64,000 nt of DNA from Aliivibrio sp. 1S175 (lineage in GTDB: Bacteria > Pseudomonadota > Gammaproteobacteria > Enterobacterales > Vibrionaceae): the NCBI RefSeq assembly GCF_001690985.1, contig NZ_MAJS01000013.1, forward strand, positions 191,260 through 255,259, given 5' to 3'. This document shows, piece after piece, positions 1 to 8,825 of the stretch; the first letter of the stretch is position 1, and each line of letters starts with the position of its first letter. Made by a program: the position numbers and the translations under genes. The notes under the pieces are model-generated. The model was not told the origin of the DNA. It did no database searches and saw nothing but the letters and a program-made list of their open reading frames with translations.

Positions 1-653
1 ACATTGATAAAAGCGCTTTTGTCTTGGCTACGTCAGGCTCACTGATTTATAGAAAAGGCATTGATTTAATTATAGAAAGCTTACATAAACTCGATGCAAC
101 CTCACTTAACTTGCATCTGGTAATTATTGGAGATGGAGAAGAAAAAACCAATCTAGAATCCCAAGTTGAGCAGTTAAAATTAACAAATAATGTTCATTTT
201 TTAGGTGAACAATGCAATGTTGTTGGACTATTAAAAAGTGATATCAATGCTTATATCAATGGCGCTAGAGACGAAGCGTTTGGATTAGCTTTAGTTGAAG
301 CGTCTCTTGCTCAGTTGCCTGTTATTGCTCCTATGGTTGGAGGGATCCCAGAAGTCATCTCTCATTATGAAACCGGCCTATTAACCCAAGTAAATGACAG
401 TGATTCTTTTGCCAAAGCCATCATGGTATTGATGAATAATCCATACTTGGCTAATCGAATGGGACGAAGAGGTAAAGAAACCGTATACCGTCACTTTACT
501 CTGTCCCACTACACTCAACAATTTGAGCATATTTATGAAAAGCAACTCAGTACAACAACCAAATCAAGGTATTCAAGACCATTTTGGCAAACGATCCAAC
601 CTCTTTTATCCAATGCCTTCGACCTGTTTTTTAAAAATAATGAGATAAAATAA
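1..653 (+). CDS. GT4 family glycosyltransferase, C-terminal part (5' end outside window), syp locus
   Basis: The frame is already open at base 3 (I-D-K-S-A-F-V-L-A-T-S-G), so the gene starts before the window and the TTG at 24 is not a true start. The visible part is the nucleotide-sugar-binding half of a GT-B, family 4 glycosyltransferase. It has the R-K-G-I-D segment that follows the hinge, the I-I-G-D-G strand, and the E-x7-E donor motif (D-E-A-F-G-L-A-L-V-E-A) followed by P-M-V-G-G-I-P-E. It should add one sugar to a lipid-linked repeat unit on the cytoplasmic face. Its stop overlaps the next start by one base (TAATG at 651-655), so the two are translationally coupled. By position it belongs to the sypI-sypL operon. 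I cannot tell from the fragment which syp glycosyltransferase it is, so no symbol is given. Confidence 0.9.
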   Translation, partial: IDKSAFVLATSGSLIYRKGIDLIIESLHKLDATSLNLHLVIIGDGEEKTNLESQVEQLKLTNNVHFLGEQCNVVGLLKSDINAYINGARDEAFGLALVEASLAQLPVIAPMVGGIPEVISHYETGLLTQVNDSDSFAKAIMVLMNNPYLANRMGRRGKETVYRHFTLSHYTQQFEHIYEKQLSTTTKSRYSRPFWQTIQPLLSNAFDLFFKNNEIK

Positions 654-2038
654 TGGTAACCAACGACACACCACTTCAATCGAAAACTCTTCAATGGTTT
701 ACCGCTATTGCCTGCTCTCTATACGCAGGGATTTTGTGGCGCTTGTTCCCTCACCCTGCTTTGATTGTGGTACTTGGTATCTTACCTCTGGCCGTTCTTT
801 ATACCCTAAATCGCCCATTTTTAATGGTGTTGTTATTTGTTATTTTCTCTTTCTTTCGAATTCACGAAGTCTTCCCTCAGATTTATAATTTAAAAATACC
901 TTTATTGCTCTCTCTTGCTTCTTTGGTAGCACTTAGCTGGCAAGTGATTATCACTAAACAAATTAAATTTTTTTGGTGTAAAGAGTTCACTTTGCTTACT
1001 TGTTTTATGGTGTTAATTGTCATCGGAATTATATTTGCAAGTAATCGTCCAATTGCCATTGAATACTTTAAAGGCATCTATTGGAAAATCATATTAATGA
1101 CATTTGCCATTGCAATATTAGTACGAAGTCCTCAACAACTGTCATTTACATTAAAAGCCATTACCATTGCTGGCGTATTGGTTGGGATAGTTGCCATTCA
1201 AAATAAACTAGGGGGCATTGGGTTAGTGGAAGGAACGCGAGTCACTATCGGACGAGAATTTGGTTCTATGCTTGGTGACCCTAATGATCTTGCCTTAGTA
1301 CTGATGTTCCCTATCTCTTTTGCGGTTGGCTTACTCGTTACCCATCAATTGCCTTGGCATCAACGAATGATTGGGGTTATTTCTATTCCTATTTTATTTT
1401 GGGCAGTCATGGCCACTCAAAGTCGGGGGGGATTATTAGGTATGATTGCTGTATTTGGCATTTATGGATTACAACGAATTAAATCTAAATCCCTTTTACT
1501 GTCTATTGCGTTTATTGCGGGATCAATCTTATTTATTATGGCCGGCATTTCAGACAGGTCGTCAGGTGGAGCAGCAGAAGCTGGTATTGATGAATCAGCC
1601 ATGGGGCGCTTATACGCTTGGGAAGCGGCAGTTAAAATGGCTCTCGCACACCCGTTAACCGGCGTTGGCTTAGATAATTTTTACGCCAACTATTTTTATT
1701 ACAGCCCTCATTGGGATGGGTTAAACCATGCCGTTCACAGTACATGGTTTGGGGTATTAGCAGAAACAGGGGTTCTCGGATTCATTATTTTTATTAGCTT
1801 GATTATCGTACTCATTAGAAATGCTCATAAAACCCTAAAAGCGGTTAAAGCGGTGCAAAATGAAATTGACCCTGCAATTTATACGTGCGCTCAAGCAGTA
1901 TTTGCAGGCCTCATCGGTACCATTGTCTCTGGTACTTTTTTAACACAAGGGTTTAATTGGCCCATTTATATTTTAGCCGCGTTAGTTATTGCGGTAAGTA
2001 AGATAAGTGAGCAAGCACTCAATGAATTAACTCACTAA
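653..2038 (+). CDS. sypL: O-antigen polymerase/ligase-like (Wzy_C) membrane protein, SypL by position
   Basis: A 461-residue polytopic membrane protein with about ten to twelve hydrophobic segments. It has a large loop before the C-terminal segments carrying the Wzy/WaaL-family signature around H-P-L-T-G-V-G-L-D-N-F. Family members polymerise or ligate undecaprenyl-linked oligosaccharides at the periplasmic face of the inner membrane. It is the last gene before the sypM promoter, which is the position of sypL in the known syp locus. Whether it acts as polymerase (Wzy) or ligase (WaaL) cannot be decided by reading. The name rests on gene order plus the family match, so the family is firm and the symbol is moderate. 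Confidence 0.75.
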   Translation: MVTNDTPLQSKTLQWFTAIACSLYAGILWRLFPHPALIVVLGILPLAVLYTLNRPFLMVLLFVIFSFFRIHEVFPQIYNLKIPLLLSLASLVALSWQVIITKQIKFFWCKEFTLLTCFMVLIVIGIIFASNRPIAIEYFKGIYWKIILMTFAIAILVRSPQQLSFTLKAITIAGVLVGIVAIQNKLGGIGLVEGTRVTIGREFGSMLGDPNDLALVLMFPISFAVGLLVTHQLPWHQRMIGVISIPILFWAVMATQSRGGLLGMIAVFGIYGLQRIKSKSLLLSIAFIAGSILFIMAGISDRSSGGAAEAGIDESAMGRLYAWEAAVKMALAHPLTGVGLDNFYANYFYYSPHWDGLNHAVHSTWFGVLAETGVLGFIIFISLIIVLIRNAHKTLKAVKAVQNEIDPAIYTCAQAVFAGLIGTIVSGTFLTQGFNWPIYILAALVIAVSKISEQALNELTH

Positions 2039-2066
2039 TTTACATCACTTATTCCTCCTCAAATAG

Positions 2067-2083
2067 ATTCTCAAAATGAGAAT
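2067..2083 (+). promoter_or_regulatory. Palindromic enhancer-like site (candidate SypG box) upstream of sypM
   Basis: A perfect 7-3-7 palindrome, ATTCTCA-AAA-TGAGAAT, lies about 68 bases upstream of the -24 element of the sypM promoter. A nearly identical site lies upstream of sypP. The spacing suits an enhancer bound by a sigma-54 activator. SypG is the known activator of syp operons, so assignment to SypG is an inference. Confidence 0.7.
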
Positions 2084-2141
2084 TTTAATTATCCATAAAA
2101 ACAACCAAAACTATCTCATTGAAAATAAAGTAAAAAATAAC

Positions 2142-2157
2142 TGGCACAATCCGTGAA
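2142..2157 (+). promoter_or_regulatory. Candidate sigma-54 promoter of sypM
   Basis: TGGCAC at 2142-2147 is a perfect -24 element. At the -12 position the sequence reads GTGAA instead of TTGCA, so the usual GC is GA and this half is degenerate. The paired palindrome upstream and the cleaner equivalent before sypP support it. The start codon is about 40 bases downstream. Confidence 0.55.
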
Positions 2158-2195
2158 GTATTCCTTGTATGCGTTATCAATAAAGGAATTTACAC

Positions 2196-2951
2196 ATGAA
2201 TACTTTATCTGTTTATCGATTCAAACAATGGCTAAAAGAGGGGGACACTCCGTTAGCCTCTCGCCTATTTCGTATTGCGAAATTCATACGTCATTTTGAA
2301 TTACCAACCCCCTGTCTACTAAATAAATTCTTCTATGGATTGCATAAAACGCTCACAACCCAATGGCAGGCGATAGTTCATCTTTTTTTCTACCTTCCCG
2401 CTTTTAAAGGGCGATTAAATTCATACGGAAAGCGTACGTTATTATATGGGGGGATCCCTTTCTTTAGTGGCCCTCTGATAATGAATATTGGAGACGATTG
2501 TCGTATATCAGGACAAACGACCTTTAGTGGCCGCACTAACTCAACTAATCCAACCCTTAATATTGGCAACAATGTCGATATCTGTTGGCAAACAACCATC
2601 GCTGTCGGTAATAACGTGATCATTAATGACAATGTTCGCATTGCTGGGCAGGGTTTTCTGTGCGGTTACCCAGGGCACCCTATTGACCCAATAGAACGCG
2701 CATTAGGTAAAGCCGATCTAGACATACAAGTGGGCGATATTATTTTAGAGAAAGACGTATGGCTTGGATCTCGCGTTAGTATTATCGGTAATGTCACCGT
2801 AGGGGAAGGCACAATTGTCGCATCTGGTAGCGTCGTAACCAAAAGCTTACCGCCGTTTGTCTTGGCCGGAGGTAACCCAGCAAAAGTGATCAAAAAATTA
2901 AAAATAGAACATTCAAAAGCAATCAAAGAGGACATTAGTTATGAAGCATGA
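2196..2951 (+). CDS. sypM: Hexapeptide-repeat acyltransferase SypM
   Basis: A 251-residue left-handed beta-helix acyltransferase. The hexapeptide repeats run from about residue 90 to 235 (for example I-G-N-N-V-D-I-C-W and V-G-E-G-T-I-V-A-S-G-S-V-V-T-K), followed by the usual A-G-G-N-P-A-K-V-I cap. It likely O- or N-acetylates the polysaccharide or a sugar precursor. The long N-terminal extension is not recognised. The ATG follows AAGGA with good spacing. This is the first gene of sypMNO, behind the sigma-54 promoter and the palindromic site. Its stop overlaps sypN by 11 bases. Confidence 0.87.
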   Translation: MNTLSVYRFKQWLKEGDTPLASRLFRIAKFIRHFELPTPCLLNKFFYGLHKTLTTQWQAIVHLFFYLPAFKGRLNSYGKRTLLYGGIPFFSGPLIMNIGDDCRISGQTTFSGRTNSTNPTLNIGNNVDICWQTTIAVGNNVIINDNVRIAGQGFLCGYPGHPIDPIERALGKADLDIQVGDIILEKDVWLGSRVSIIGNVTVGEGTIVASGSVVTKSLPPFVLAGGNPAKVIKKLKIEHSKAIKEDISYEA

Positions 2952-4089
2952 TCTGATTGTTTTTGGCGAAGATTGGGGCGGTTTACCATCTAGTACTCAA
3001 CATTTAATAAAGCAACTAGCACTGACTAGAAAAATACTATGGGTCAATTCTATTGGGTTACGTCAGCCAAACTGGTCATTACATGACATTAAACGAGCTT
3101 GGAAAAAACTAACACAACCTAAAACAGAAGATATTGAGGCGACAACCACATATAGCCCCTTTCAAACGGTGAATCTAAAAACGATTCCAGCCCCAAAAGG
3201 ACGCTTTACTCGATGGCTGGCAAAAAAATTAATCGTAAAACAATTAAAACCGCTCATGAAAAAAGCAGGATTAAAAAATCCGGTTCTATGGACGTCTTTA
3301 CCAACCGTTGCTGATATTTGTGGCAGTTTAGGTGAATCACGCGTCATTTATTATTGTGGGGATGATTTTGGTGCCTTAGCAGGAGTAGACCACGATATTG
3401 TGCTTGAGCATGAAAAAAAATTAGTAAAAAAAGCAGATATCATTTTGGCTGCCAGCCCTATTTTGTGTGAGAAATTCCCAAAAAATAAAGTAAAATATTT
3501 ACCTCACGGAGTTGATTTTATTCTATTTAATCAATCTGTTTATAGAGCAAAAGATTTACCCAATGATGGCCGACCTATTGCTGGGTTTTATGGCAGCCTA
3601 TCGAAGTGGCTCGATTATGATTTACTTAATCACGTCATTAAAACTAACCCTGATTGGCACTTTGTTTTTATTGGTCAAAATGAACTGCCTTATAACCCTC
3701 TCGTTGCGCGAGACAATGTTCATATACTTGGTTCAAAACCACATCATTTACTGCCGCGTTATAGCCAGCATTGGCAAGTAAGCTTATTACCTTTTGTCAA
3801 AAATGAACAAATAAGAGCCTGTAACCCTTTAAAGCTACTTGAATATCTAGCAACAGGAACGCCAATCATTAGCACCGATTTTCCGGCCCTGAAGCCTTAT
3901 AAATCAGCAATTCACACTGTAAATTCAGTCAATGAATTTAACGCGAGTTTAAATGCGATTCAAAAAAATTGGTTTTCTCCCAATAAATTAGAACGCCATA
4001 AACAAATACAAAAGCAAACGAGATTAATTAAAGCACATACATGGCAAGCCAAAGCAAAGCAACTTGATGCTTGGTTGGAGGCACTATGA
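2941..4089 (+). CDS. sypN: Glycosyltransferase family 4 protein SypN
   Basis: A 382-residue GT-B glycosyltransferase. The N-terminal half has the acceptor-side segment Y-Y-C-G-D-D-F-G-A-L-A-G-V-D. The C-terminal half has Y-L-P-H-G-V-D, then G-F-Y-G-S-L-S-K-W-L-D, and the donor-binding stretch N-P-L-K-L-L-E-Y-L-A-T-G-T-P-I-I-S-T. It has no signal peptide or membrane segment, so it should act on the inner face of the membrane. It overlaps the end of sypM by 11 bases and its own stop overlaps the sypO start (ATGA), as expected within one operon. Confidence 0.87.
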   Translation: MKHDLIVFGEDWGGLPSSTQHLIKQLALTRKILWVNSIGLRQPNWSLHDIKRAWKKLTQPKTEDIEATTTYSPFQTVNLKTIPAPKGRFTRWLAKKLIVKQLKPLMKKAGLKNPVLWTSLPTVADICGSLGESRVIYYCGDDFGALAGVDHDIVLEHEKKLVKKADIILAASPILCEKFPKNKVKYLPHGVDFILFNQSVYRAKDLPNDGRPIAGFYGSLSKWLDYDLLNHVIKTNPDWHFVFIGQNELPYNPLVARDNVHILGSKPHHLLPRYSQHWQVSLLPFVKNEQIRACNPLKLLEYLATGTPIISTDFPALKPYKSAIHTVNSVNEFNASLNAIQKNWFSPNKLERHKQIQKQTRLIKAHTWQAKAKQLDAWLEAL

Positions 4090-5585
4090 TTACGTTAAGC
4101 CGACGCATTTTTATTATTCTAGAATCCGCGTGGCGCAGGCGCTACCTCATTATGATCCCTGTTTTAATGATGCCAATAATAGGGTTCACGATAGCTAAAT
4201 TAGCGCCTAAACATTACGATTCTCACACGAGTATGTTAATTCAAGAAACAGCAAAAATGAATCCATTTTTGGAAGATTTAGCTGTCTCTACCATGCTAAA
4301 AGAACGTTTAAGTTCATTACAAACCTTGCTACACAGTCGACATATCTTAGGTTTAGTTGCCAAAGAAAGAGGGTATGTACATGAATCAATGTCACCTCAA
4401 GCGATTGATAATGCGGTTGCCCATTTATCACAAAATCTATCCGTCACAATGGCAGGTAAAGATCTTATTCGTATCGATTATAGTTCAACAAAACAAGAGG
4501 GCATGAAAGACACCTTAGAAGCCGTCAGTCGACATTTTACAGAGCAATTACTTGCACCAGAACGGTCTTCAATGAAAGACTCAAGCCAATTTTTAGCGGA
4601 AAATATCGATTTTCGTCGCGAAGATCTGGATATTGCAGAAGAGAAGCTAGCTCAATTTAAAAGCAGAGAAAATACCACTCTTCCAGAAATGCAGATCACC
4701 AGTTTGGATCGATTAACCAAACTAAAACAACGTTTATACGAACGTCAAGCCGAACTTGCGGGCGCCAAAAAACGCTTAGGTTCTATTGATTTACAGTTAT
4801 CAAAAACCAATCCAGTCATCGGTAAAATAGAAGAACAAATCATTCGAATTCGTGGCGAGCTTACCTTGTTGCAAGCGAGATACACCCCTCAACACAGTAA
4901 GGTGCAAGGAAAATTAAGAAACCTAAACCGCTTAGAAGAAGAACGAAGTCGTCTATTGTCTCAAACTCAGCCGAGTATAAGCAGTGAGCAATTGTGGGAC
5001 ATTGCAAGCAGTAATAGCGTAGAGGATTTAGCTAAAGCCCCTCCTATTTTACTTTCTCAGCTTGAAGAGCTGCAAAAAGCGACCGGTAAAGTCGATGCAC
5101 TAACCGAAGAAACGAATGTTTTAGAAAGTATGATCAACGACCTTGAGATACAAGCAACAAGCTTCGGTAAAGATGAGAAAGAACTGTACCAACTGCAACG
5201 AAATTTAGCACTAAAACGTCAATTGTATACAGAGCTTGTTGAGCGATTTGAAATGGCTAAATTAACAAGCTCGCTAGGTGTGTTTGAACAAGATAAACGA
5301 ATAAAAATAATTGATAGACCTTATACCCCAAACAGTCCGTCCAATTTACCTAATTTCCTCTTTATCATTGCGGGTCTTATTGGTGGATTAGCCTTAGGTA
5401 TTGGACTCGCCACCATAGCTGAATTATGCGATACCACGATACGAAGAAAAGATGAAATTGCAGAACTAAGCTCAGCGCCAATATTAAGCCGTATACCGAA
5501 ACAACCAATTAACTCTTTCTATCAAGATAATAAACCAATGAACCACGGTTATGCGACGCCACAATTATTTGATCATCATTCGTAA
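4086..5585 (+). CDS. sypO: Polysaccharide chain-length determinant / GumC-Wzz family protein SypO
   Basis: A 499-residue polysaccharide co-polymerase. There is one membrane segment near residues 20-38 and a second near 420-440, and a long, mostly coiled-coil periplasmic domain in between. The proline-rich stretch R-P-Y-T-P-N-S-P-S-N-L-P before the second segment is typical of the family. There is no fused tyrosine kinase (no Walker A after the last segment). I start it at the ATG at 4086, which overlaps the sypN stop as ATGA. An upstream in-frame TTG at 4071 lies inside sypN and has no better ribosome site. It likely sets chain length and assists export together with the polymerase. Confidence 0.87.
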   Translation: MITLSRRIFIILESAWRRRYLIMIPVLMMPIIGFTIAKLAPKHYDSHTSMLIQETAKMNPFLEDLAVSTMLKERLSSLQTLLHSRHILGLVAKERGYVHESMSPQAIDNAVAHLSQNLSVTMAGKDLIRIDYSSTKQEGMKDTLEAVSRHFTEQLLAPERSSMKDSSQFLAENIDFRREDLDIAEEKLAQFKSRENTTLPEMQITSLDRLTKLKQRLYERQAELAGAKKRLGSIDLQLSKTNPVIGKIEEQIIRIRGELTLLQARYTPQHSKVQGKLRNLNRLEEERSRLLSQTQPSISSEQLWDIASSNSVEDLAKAPPILLSQLEELQKATGKVDALTEETNVLESMINDLEIQATSFGKDEKELYQLQRNLALKRQLYTELVERFEMAKLTSSLGVFEQDKRIKIIDRPYTPNSPSNLPNFLFIIAGLIGGLALGIGLATIAELCDTTIRRKDEIAELSSAPILSRIPKQPINSFYQDNKPMNHGYATPQLFDHHS

Positions 5586-5606
5586 TATTGTGAATTGCTA
5601 ATTTCA

Positions 5607-5621
5607 TTCTCATTTTGAGAA
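5607..5621 (+). promoter_or_regulatory. Palindromic enhancer-like site (candidate SypG box) upstream of sypP
   Basis: TTCTCA-TTT-TGAGAA is a perfect 6-3-6 palindrome with the same half-sites as the site upstream of sypM. It is centred about 57 bases before the -24 element of the sypP promoter. Recurrence before two sigma-54 promoters of one locus is strong evidence for a shared activator, by inference SypG. Confidence 0.75.
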
Positions 5622-5669
5622 AACAGAAAACAAAATACATAAGAAATTGATTTTAAAGTAAATTAATTA

Positions 5670-5685
5670 TGGCACAAACTCTGCA
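5670..5685 (+). promoter_or_regulatory. Sigma-54 promoter of sypP
   Basis: TGGCAC-AAACT-CTGCA has the invariant GG and GC dinucleotides separated by exactly ten bases, close to the TGGCAC-N5-TTGCA consensus. An in-frame ATG at 5669 would place translation inside this promoter, so the sypP start must lie downstream (ATG at 5747). Confidence 0.85.
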
Positions 5686-5746
5686 ACTATTAATTAAATA
5701 CATAAAAAGACATTTCAGAGTAAAGATTAAATTAAAGGAGTCCACC

Positions 5747-6835
5747 ATGAAAACCATCATCCATGTTGTTCAACACCTTGCCCCTGGTGGACTAGAGGCC
5801 ATGGTTTTAGATATGCTGACGTTTACTAACCCAAAGCACAATATTATGGTGGTTAGCTTAGACGGCACTATAGATAATGCGACTAATGCGTGGCCTAGGT
5901 TAAAAAGCCACCAAAATCAGCTGATATTTTTAAACAAACCTTCAGGATTTTCGGTATCCGTTATAAATCAATTACTGACCATATTTAAACAATATAATGT
6001 TGATATTGTTCATTCTCATCACATCGGCCCTTTGCTTTACTCTGGTTTTGCCGCCATGCTCAATCGAGACGTAAACCACGTTCATACAGAGCATGACGCA
6101 TGGCATTTAACCGCCAAGAAACATCTTTATTTACAAAAGCTGGCTCTGTTTTTATCAAAACCAAAATTGGTTGCTGACGCAGACTTTGTAAAAATTACAC
6201 TAGAAAAAACCTTCAATCAATATCCTATCCATACCATAAAAAATGGCATTGACCCTCACAAATTCACAACGGGAGATCAACATAAAGCGAGAAAATCATT
6301 AGGACTCAACTTGCCTAAAAATACGATTCTTATTGGTAATGCCGCTCGTTTAGAAGCAGTAAAAGCTCACCCAAATTTAATTGAAGCCATGATCTTCTTA
6401 GATAATAACTACCACTTATTATTGGCCGGTTCAGGGTCTCAAAAAGAGCACCTGCTACATTTAGTTCGACAATACAAACTAGAAAAGCGAGTTCATTTTC
6501 TGGGGCATATTGAACAGATGCCGACTTTCTATCAGTCGCTCGATATCTTCTGCCTTCCATCTAACAATGAAGGATTTCCTCTTTCAACATTAGAAGCTCA
6601 ATCTTGTGGTATTCCTTGTGTTGCACATAACGTTGGCGGTGTTGCTGAAACTTTATGCCCAAAATCCAGTAAATTAATAAATAACAACCTTCCAGCCTCA
6701 TTAGCAAAAGCAATAAAAGAACTCACAAACCAAAAAACAGAAAGCAACCCAAGAACCTTTATCTTAGATAACAATGATGCGCAATCTATGGCTGACGCCT
6801 ACGAACACTTATATTTCTCAGGAGTAACCGCATGA
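5747..6835 (+). CDS. sypP: Glycosyltransferase family 4 protein SypP
   Basis: A 362-residue GT4 enzyme. It has the N-terminal glycine-rich loop H-L-A-P-G-G-L-E-A-M-V, the acceptor-side H-S-H-H, the hinge N-G-I-D-P-H-K-F, and the donor motif N-E-G-F-P-L-S-T-L-E-A followed by H-N-V-G-G-V-A-E-T. I chose the ATG at 5747 because it sits behind AAAGGAG and because the longer frame (from 5669) begins inside the sigma-54 promoter. First gene of sypPQR. It overlaps sypQ by ATGA. It should transfer one sugar of the symbiosis polysaccharide repeat. Confidence 0.87.
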   Translation: MKTIIHVVQHLAPGGLEAMVLDMLTFTNPKHNIMVVSLDGTIDNATNAWPRLKSHQNQLIFLNKPSGFSVSVINQLLTIFKQYNVDIVHSHHIGPLLYSGFAAMLNRDVNHVHTEHDAWHLTAKKHLYLQKLALFLSKPKLVADADFVKITLEKTFNQYPIHTIKNGIDPHKFTTGDQHKARKSLGLNLPKNTILIGNAARLEAVKAHPNLIEAMIFLDNNYHLLLAGSGSQKEHLLHLVRQYKLEKRVHFLGHIEQMPTFYQSLDIFCLPSNNEGFPLSTLEAQSCGIPCVAHNVGGVAETLCPKSSKLINNNLPASLAKAIKELTNQKTESNPRTFILDNNDAQSMADAYEHLYFSGVTA

Positions 6836-8016
6836 ATATTATTCTAACCGTTCTCACTTCTCTCAGTATTTTTGCTGTGGTCTATCATCATGTGTTATAC
6901 CCTATTTTTCTACGTTGGTTTTCATCAAAACACCCGCAGCACAGTGTAAAAGTAATCCCAAGAGGATTTCACCAATCAAAACGTGACCGCTCTTTACCAA
7001 CAATAACCATGATTATTCCTGCTTATAACGAACAAGAGTGGATTGCGGATAAAATTAGAAACCTATCTTGTCTCGATTACCCCTCTAACAAACTCTCTAT
7101 TATCATTGCTTGTGATGGATGCACTGATAACACGATTAAGATCACTTATAACACCATTCAAGAAGCCGTGTGTTCTGATGTGCATATTGAAGTTCATGAC
7201 TTTGAGCAAAACCAAGGTAAAGTGGCATTGCTTAATCAATTAATACCTCAATACAGCAGTGATATCATCGCCCTAAGTGACGTATCAGCCTTACTTTCAT
7301 TCGATGCCTTACTTATCGCCGCAAAACACTTTGAAAATCCCAGAGTCGGCGTAGTGAACCCGACATATCACCTGCTTGATCCTAGCTCAGAGGGGGAGAA
7401 ACACTATTGGAAATACCAAACAAAAATTAAGCAACAAGAATCAACCCTTGGCTCTAGCTTAGGTTCTCATGGCGCTTTCTACTTATTCAGACAAGAATTA
7501 TTTATCCCATTAGATAAAGACACCATTAATGATGACTTTATTTTGCCAATGAAAATTGTCGAACAAGGTTATCAAGCCGTCTACGAACCAAACATTAAAG
7601 CTTTAGAATTAGAGCACGTAATGCATGATGAAGATTTCACTCGACGTCTAAGAATATCTGCAGGGAACCTGCAACAATTGCTGCGCTTATTTCCTCTACT
7701 TAACCCAAAATACAAGGGGACGGCATTTACTTTTTTCTCGGGAAAAGGATTGCGACTAACCATGCCTTATTTCATGATATTTGCTTATATTGGTTCTGCC
7801 GCACTTATCTCTAATCCTATATTTCTTGTTGCCTTTATTGGACAAACTTTAGGTTATGGCATTGGATTAATGGGGTTTCTTTTTCCTCGCTTGTTTTCAA
7901 ACAAATATTGCCAAACCTTAACCTATTTAGTCACCGGACATATTGCTAATTTATTTGGCGGACTAAACTACGTATTCAATAAACCCATTACTTTTTGGCG
8001 TCGTGTGCATAAATAA
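6832..8016 (+). CDS. sypQ: Membrane glycosyltransferase family 2 protein SypQ
   Basis: A 394-residue processive-type GT2 enzyme. It has an N-terminal membrane segment, the nucleotide-sugar fold beginning I-P-A-Y-N-E-Q-E-W-I, the C-D-G-C-T-D-N-T strand, an acidic S-D-V-S-A site in place of the usual DxD, and N-D-D-F-I-L-P (the ED/DD motif). It then has the acceptor-site R-R-L-R-I-S-A-G-N-L-Q-Q-L, related to the Q-x-x-R-W motif, and three or four C-terminal membrane segments. It is translationally coupled to sypP by ATGA. Confidence 0.87.
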   Translation: MNIILTVLTSLSIFAVVYHHVLYPIFLRWFSSKHPQHSVKVIPRGFHQSKRDRSLPTITMIIPAYNEQEWIADKIRNLSCLDYPSNKLSIIIACDGCTDNTIKITYNTIQEAVCSDVHIEVHDFEQNQGKVALLNQLIPQYSSDIIALSDVSALLSFDALLIAAKHFENPRVGVVNPTYHLLDPSSEGEKHYWKYQTKIKQQESTLGSSLGSHGAFYLFRQELFIPLDKDTINDDFILPMKIVEQGYQAVYEPNIKALELEHVMHDEDFTRRLRISAGNLQQLLRLFPLLNPKYKGTAFTFFSGKGLRLTMPYFMIFAYIGSAALISNPIFLVAFIGQTLGYGIGLMGFLFPRLFSNKYCQTLTYLVTGHIANLFGGLNYVFNKPITFWRRVHK

Positions 8017-8031
8017 TTAAAGGACAATAAT

Positions 8032-8676
8032 ATGATGGACTCTCATTACACAATTAACCAACCGACTATTCGTGCAAAACGCACATTTGATGTCAGTTTT
8101 TCTTTAATTGGTTTATTACTAACCTTGCCTCTTTTTCCATTGATAGCATTAGCGATAAAGCTTAATTCAAAAGGACCCATATTCTATCGTCAATTACGGG
8201 TTGGAAAAGCAATGCCAGATCAAGTTCATGTTTTTGAAATGATCAAATTTAGAAGCATGGTACAAGACGCAGAAGTAACAACAGGGGCAACCTTAGCAAC
8301 CAAAGATGACACCAGAGTGACTCTTGTTGGACGATTTTTAAGAAAAACCCGTTTAGATGAATTACCACAATTTATAAATGTCTTAAAAGGAGACATGTCT
8401 TTAGTTGGACCAAGACCAGAAAGACCAACATTTTATAATAAATTAGAACATGAAATTCCTTACTTTAGTGAACGAACCTATGGGGTGTTGCCCGGAATAA
8501 CAGGGCTTGCCCAAGTTAATCAAGGTTACGATACTTGCATTGACGATGTCCGTTCAAAAGTGGGATTTGACCATAGTTACGCTTTATCACTACGATCTAT
8601 CTCTAGCTGGCTAAGAACCGATCTTTCAATTTTATTGATGACGATAAAAGTAATGCTTTTTGCTAGAGGGCAATAA
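8032..8676 (+). CDS. sypR: Initiating sugar-phosphate transferase SypR
   Basis: A 214-residue bacterial sugar transferase (PF02397), the phosphoglycosyltransferase that loads the first sugar phosphate on undecaprenyl phosphate. It has the start motif K-R-T-F-D-V, one hydrophobic hairpin (about residues 22-45), G-P-I-F-Y-R-Q-L-R-V-G, the conserved K-F-R-S-M, and the catalytic D-E-L-P-Q and G-P-R-P-E-R-P blocks. It starts at a double ATG (8032/8035) behind AAGGACA. Last gene of sypPQR. No convincing terminator separates it from binA, so read-through is plausible. Confidence 0.9.
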   Translation: MMDSHYTINQPTIRAKRTFDVSFSLIGLLLTLPLFPLIALAIKLNSKGPIFYRQLRVGKAMPDQVHVFEMIKFRSMVQDAEVTTGATLATKDDTRVTLVGRFLRKTRLDELPQFINVLKGDMSLVGPRPERPTFYNKLEHEIPYFSERTYGVLPGITGLAQVNQGYDTCIDDVRSKVGFDHSYALSLRSISSWLRTDLSILLMTIKVMLFARGQ

Positions 8677-8825
8677 CCAATTGATTAATTAAACCAACAG
8701 ATACAATCGTTTACTTTAATAAGTAGCAAGGCGTCTCAGTATTAAAAATAAGACGAATACAAAACAGATTTACCTGCTAATATGTGACGATATGTAGAAT
8801 TTTACTTCTTATTGGGCACCTTAAT

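Noticed and set aside
5669-5746. Upstream extension of sypP to the ATG at 5669
   Set aside because: The ATG overlaps the sigma-54 -24 element, and a stronger ribosome site stands before the ATG at 5747.
8730-8753. Possible terminator between sypR and binA (CGTCT/AGACG)
   Set aside because: Only a 5-bp stem with a long loop and no T run afterwards.
8784-8825. GTG start for binA at 8784
   Set aside because: No ribosome-binding sequence precedes it, and the 14 added residues do not resemble the GAF domain start.
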